Shown in pieces: positions 13,515 to 14,895 of a stretch of 14,895 nt of DNA (its first letter is position 1; each line of letters opens with the position of its first letter). The notes under the pieces were generated by a model. That model saw only the letters and a list, made by a program, of their open reading frames with translations. It was not told the origin of the DNA and did not search any database. Source of the stretch: Nitriliruptorales bacterium (GTDB taxonomy: Bacteria > Actinomycetota > Nitriliruptoria > Euzebyales > Egibacteraceae); the NCBI GenBank assembly GCA_007126835.1, contig SLAO01000071.1, positions 1 to 14,895 of the forward strand. Reading direction: 5' to 3'. A program made the translations under genes and the position numbers.

Positions 13515-14639
13515 CTACTGGGCTTCGGTGGCAGGCGTTGGCGCACCGTCGAGGAACGCTTCGATGCGGGCCCGTAGCTCCACGGGTGTGTGGGTCCAGC
13601 GGATCCGGTCGATCTCGGTGCCGTTGTGCAGCAACAACAGCATCGGGGGGCGGTCGACATCGAGTCGCTCGCACAGACCCCGTTCGTCATCGGCGTTGAT
13701 CACTCCGACCGTGATGTCGAGGCTGCGCAACGCCTCGGTGAGGATCTCCTCGAAGGCCTGGGCCGGCCGGGAGGAAGGCGAGCTGACCAGCAGCAGCGCC
13801 TGGCCGGTCATCCACTCGTCGATGGACGCTTCGTCGACCGAGTGGAGGGGGCGGGAGAACGACGCGAGGCTCTGCCATGCCTTCCAAAGACCGAGCGCGG
13901 TCAGGGCCGTGAGCTGGTGTAGCGCGAGGAGCTCGCCCACCGACCGGCCCGAGCCGGCCAGGCGGAACGCCTCCGACAGCGACTCGTCATCGTCGACGAG
14001 AAGCAGCTCACCGAGCCGCTCCCGACGCTCGGCGGCCTTCCAGCCCAGCGCCTGCTGCTGACGCAGGCTGCGCAGGTGCGTGAACGCCGGGGTCAGGTCG
14101 AGCACCGCATCGGCGCCTTGACCATGCTGGGCCACGGTCCCGCTTGCGAGAAGCAGGTCGAGCAGCCGCTCGGGGGACACGGCCGGCTCTTCCCCTTCGG
14201 GGTCCGGTTCGATTACGCCGTCCAGCCACGGCACCAGAGCCAGGCGCGCCACGAGCTCGGCGGCGGCCACGACCACATCGGGTGGGGCGTCGAGACGGGT
14301 GGCCAGCAGTCTGACCCCAGCCAGCCGAGCGGGGCTCGCCCAGTGGACGAGCAGGTGCTCGGCCTGGTTGGTGTCGTGCCCGAGTTCGCCTTCGAGGACG
14401 GCGTGCATCTCCGCCCGGTCGGCGAGCGCGACCTTCTCGATGGTCGACATCAACTCGGCGGTGAACGTCGACGACAGCTGCGCGGAGCCACCGGGGGTGG
14501 CCTCGAGCACCTCACGTTCTGCCAATGCGATTGCAAGGGCTTCGCGAGCATCGTCGGAGCCGCCTAGCCCGCCCGGCTCGATGCCGGTGCGTTGCAGACG
14601 GGCAAGCCAGTCGGTCTCGTGCTGGGCACGGGGGTGCAT
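13515..14639 (-). CDS. Protein with C-terminal redox-inactive thioredoxin-like domain
   Basis: I recognise no named family over the full 374 residues. The N-terminal ~260 residues are predominantly alpha-helical, with helices such as LLVHWASPARLAGVRLLA and a conserved-looking ALGWKAAERRERLGELLL. Residues about 265-365 fit a thioredoxin fold: a strand (ALLLVSS), the active-site position as SPSSRP (287-292) where thioredoxins have WCGPC, a helix, VGVINADDERGLCERLDV, the cis-Pro site RPPMLLLLHNG and a final helix. Both active cysteines are absent; C323 is the only cysteine. ATG at 14639 follows AGGTGA by about seven bases. It ends 43 bases before rdhA and is likely cotranscribed. Hydrogenase accessory proteins HyaE/HupG also have a thioredoxin fold without CXXC and bind Tat substrates, so a chaperone role for RdhA is a reasonable inference, not shown. 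Confidence 0.8.
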   Translation of the reverse strand: MHPRAQHETDWLARLQRTGIEPGGLGGSDDAREALAIALAEREVLEATPGGSAQLSSTFTAELMSTIEKVALADRAEMHAVLEGELGHDTNQAEHLLVHWASPARLAGVRLLATRLDAPPDVVVAAAELVARLALVPWLDGVIEPDPEGEEPAVSPERLLDLLLASGTVAQHGQGADAVLDLTPAFTHLRSLRQQQALGWKAAERRERLGELLLVDDDESLSEAFRLAGSGRSVGELLALHQLTALTALGLWKAWQSLASFSRPLHSVDEASIDEWMTGQALLLVSSPSSRPAQAFEEILTEALRSLDITVGVINADDERGLCERLDVDRPPMLLLLHNGTEIDRIRWTHTPVELRARIEAFLDGAPTPATEAQ

Positions 14640-14847
14640 ATGCGTTCACCTGACGTCAGCGGCATCGGGTCGGTCCCCCGCCGGTGCTGACAGTTCGCCG
14701 GAAGACCAACCGAACGTTAACCGGGCGGCTGGAGTACCGCGCCGGGAGAAGGGCCCCGTCCCGAGGGTCACCTGCCCTCACCGCGACAGGGCCCAGTGGC
14801 GCTGCACCGGAGGCTCTAACGTGCCGACACAGAGCCGCCGCAGGCAG
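14640..14847. other. Leader and promoter region of the thioredoxin-like/rdh genes
   Basis: No gene is seen on either strand. On the - strand this is the leader of the gene set. The palindrome TGACGTCA (14651-14658) sits beside the ribosome site AGGTGA and could be an operator. A small hairpin GCCCT/AGGGC (14774-14792) lies further up. CGAACGTTAACCGG near 14711-14724 is an imperfect palindrome with TAACGT as a possible -10, but no matching -35 is evident. No promoter can be fixed with confidence. Confidence 0.4.
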
Positions 14848-14895
14848 GCGACCGGCCGCGCGGTGGTCCGCGCGGTGGTCCGCGCGGCCGGTCGC
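14848..14895. terminator. Long GC-rich hairpin with 12-bp internal repeats, at the window edge
   Basis: GCGACCGGCCGCGCGG (14848-14863) and its exact complement (14880-14895) form a 16-bp stem around a 16-base loop. Inside, the 12-mer CCGCGCGGTGGT is repeated in tandem nearly three times, so alternative shorter hairpins are possible. No T-run follows within the window. It is probably a terminator for a gene beyond the right edge or an insulator of the - strand gene set. It may continue past 14895. Confidence 0.6.

Noticed and set aside
14794..14800. GCCACTG on the - strand, the core heptamer of the cobalamin riboswitch B12 box, upstream of a corrinoid-enzyme operon
   Set aside because: The surrounding sequence lacks the conserved upstream core at the right spacing and the downstream B12-box stem. 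Only four bases separate it from a GGTG, so a riboswitch fold is not supported.

Overview
The window is about 14.9 kb of very GC-rich DNA. Coding regions use mostly G or C at third codon positions, GTG starts occur, and several starts have a short or no leader with a TANNNT box. This points to a high-GC actinobacterium. The RecD2 helicase, Aquifex-type aconitase and FadE5-like acyl-CoA dehydrogenase would fit a deep-branching actinobacterial lineage such as Nitriliruptoria, but that placement is only an inference.

Left part (1-5509). A RecD2-type helicase gene on the + strand carries a 21-bp tandem repeat in its linker, and its stop codon lies inside a second tandem array of about 30-bp units. 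A small unknown gene converges on it from the - strand. A gene-free stretch of roughly 550 bp with clearly lower GC follows. It holds a perfect 16-bp inverted repeat and a consensus TTGACA. Next is a 653-residue Aquifex-type aconitate hydratase on the + strand, in which the usual first iron-sulphur cysteine position is a serine.

Middle (5575-9737), all on the - strand. These genes are a Sua5-type threonylcarbamoyl-AMP synthase, a single-pass membrane protein with a beta-propeller-like exterior domain, and a FadE5-like acyl-CoA dehydrogenase. Two adjacent palindromes upstream of the dehydrogenase look like operators.

Right part (9822-14639) is the most interesting block. It is a - strand gene set running thioredoxin-fold protein, rdhA, rdhB, bis-haem flavin reductase, cytochrome c. 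RdhA is a Tat-exported reductive dehalogenase with two ferredoxin-type cysteine motifs, and RdhB is its small membrane anchor. The reductase joins a four-histidine ferric-reductase-like membrane domain to an FAD/NAD(P)H domain. The cytochrome has one CXXCH motif and no methionine for the sixth ligand. The first gene carries a thioredoxin domain without CXXC, like hydrogenase Tat chaperones of the HyaE/HupG type. Together they suggest a self-contained system in which cytosolic NAD(P)H electrons cross the membrane to an exported, corrinoid-dependent dehalogenase. This model is inferred from gene order and domain architecture. Related GC-rich hairpins lie on both sides of the thioredoxin-like/rdhA/rdhB unit. 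No regulator, corrinoid biosynthesis gene or rdhT-type trigger factor is visible in the window.
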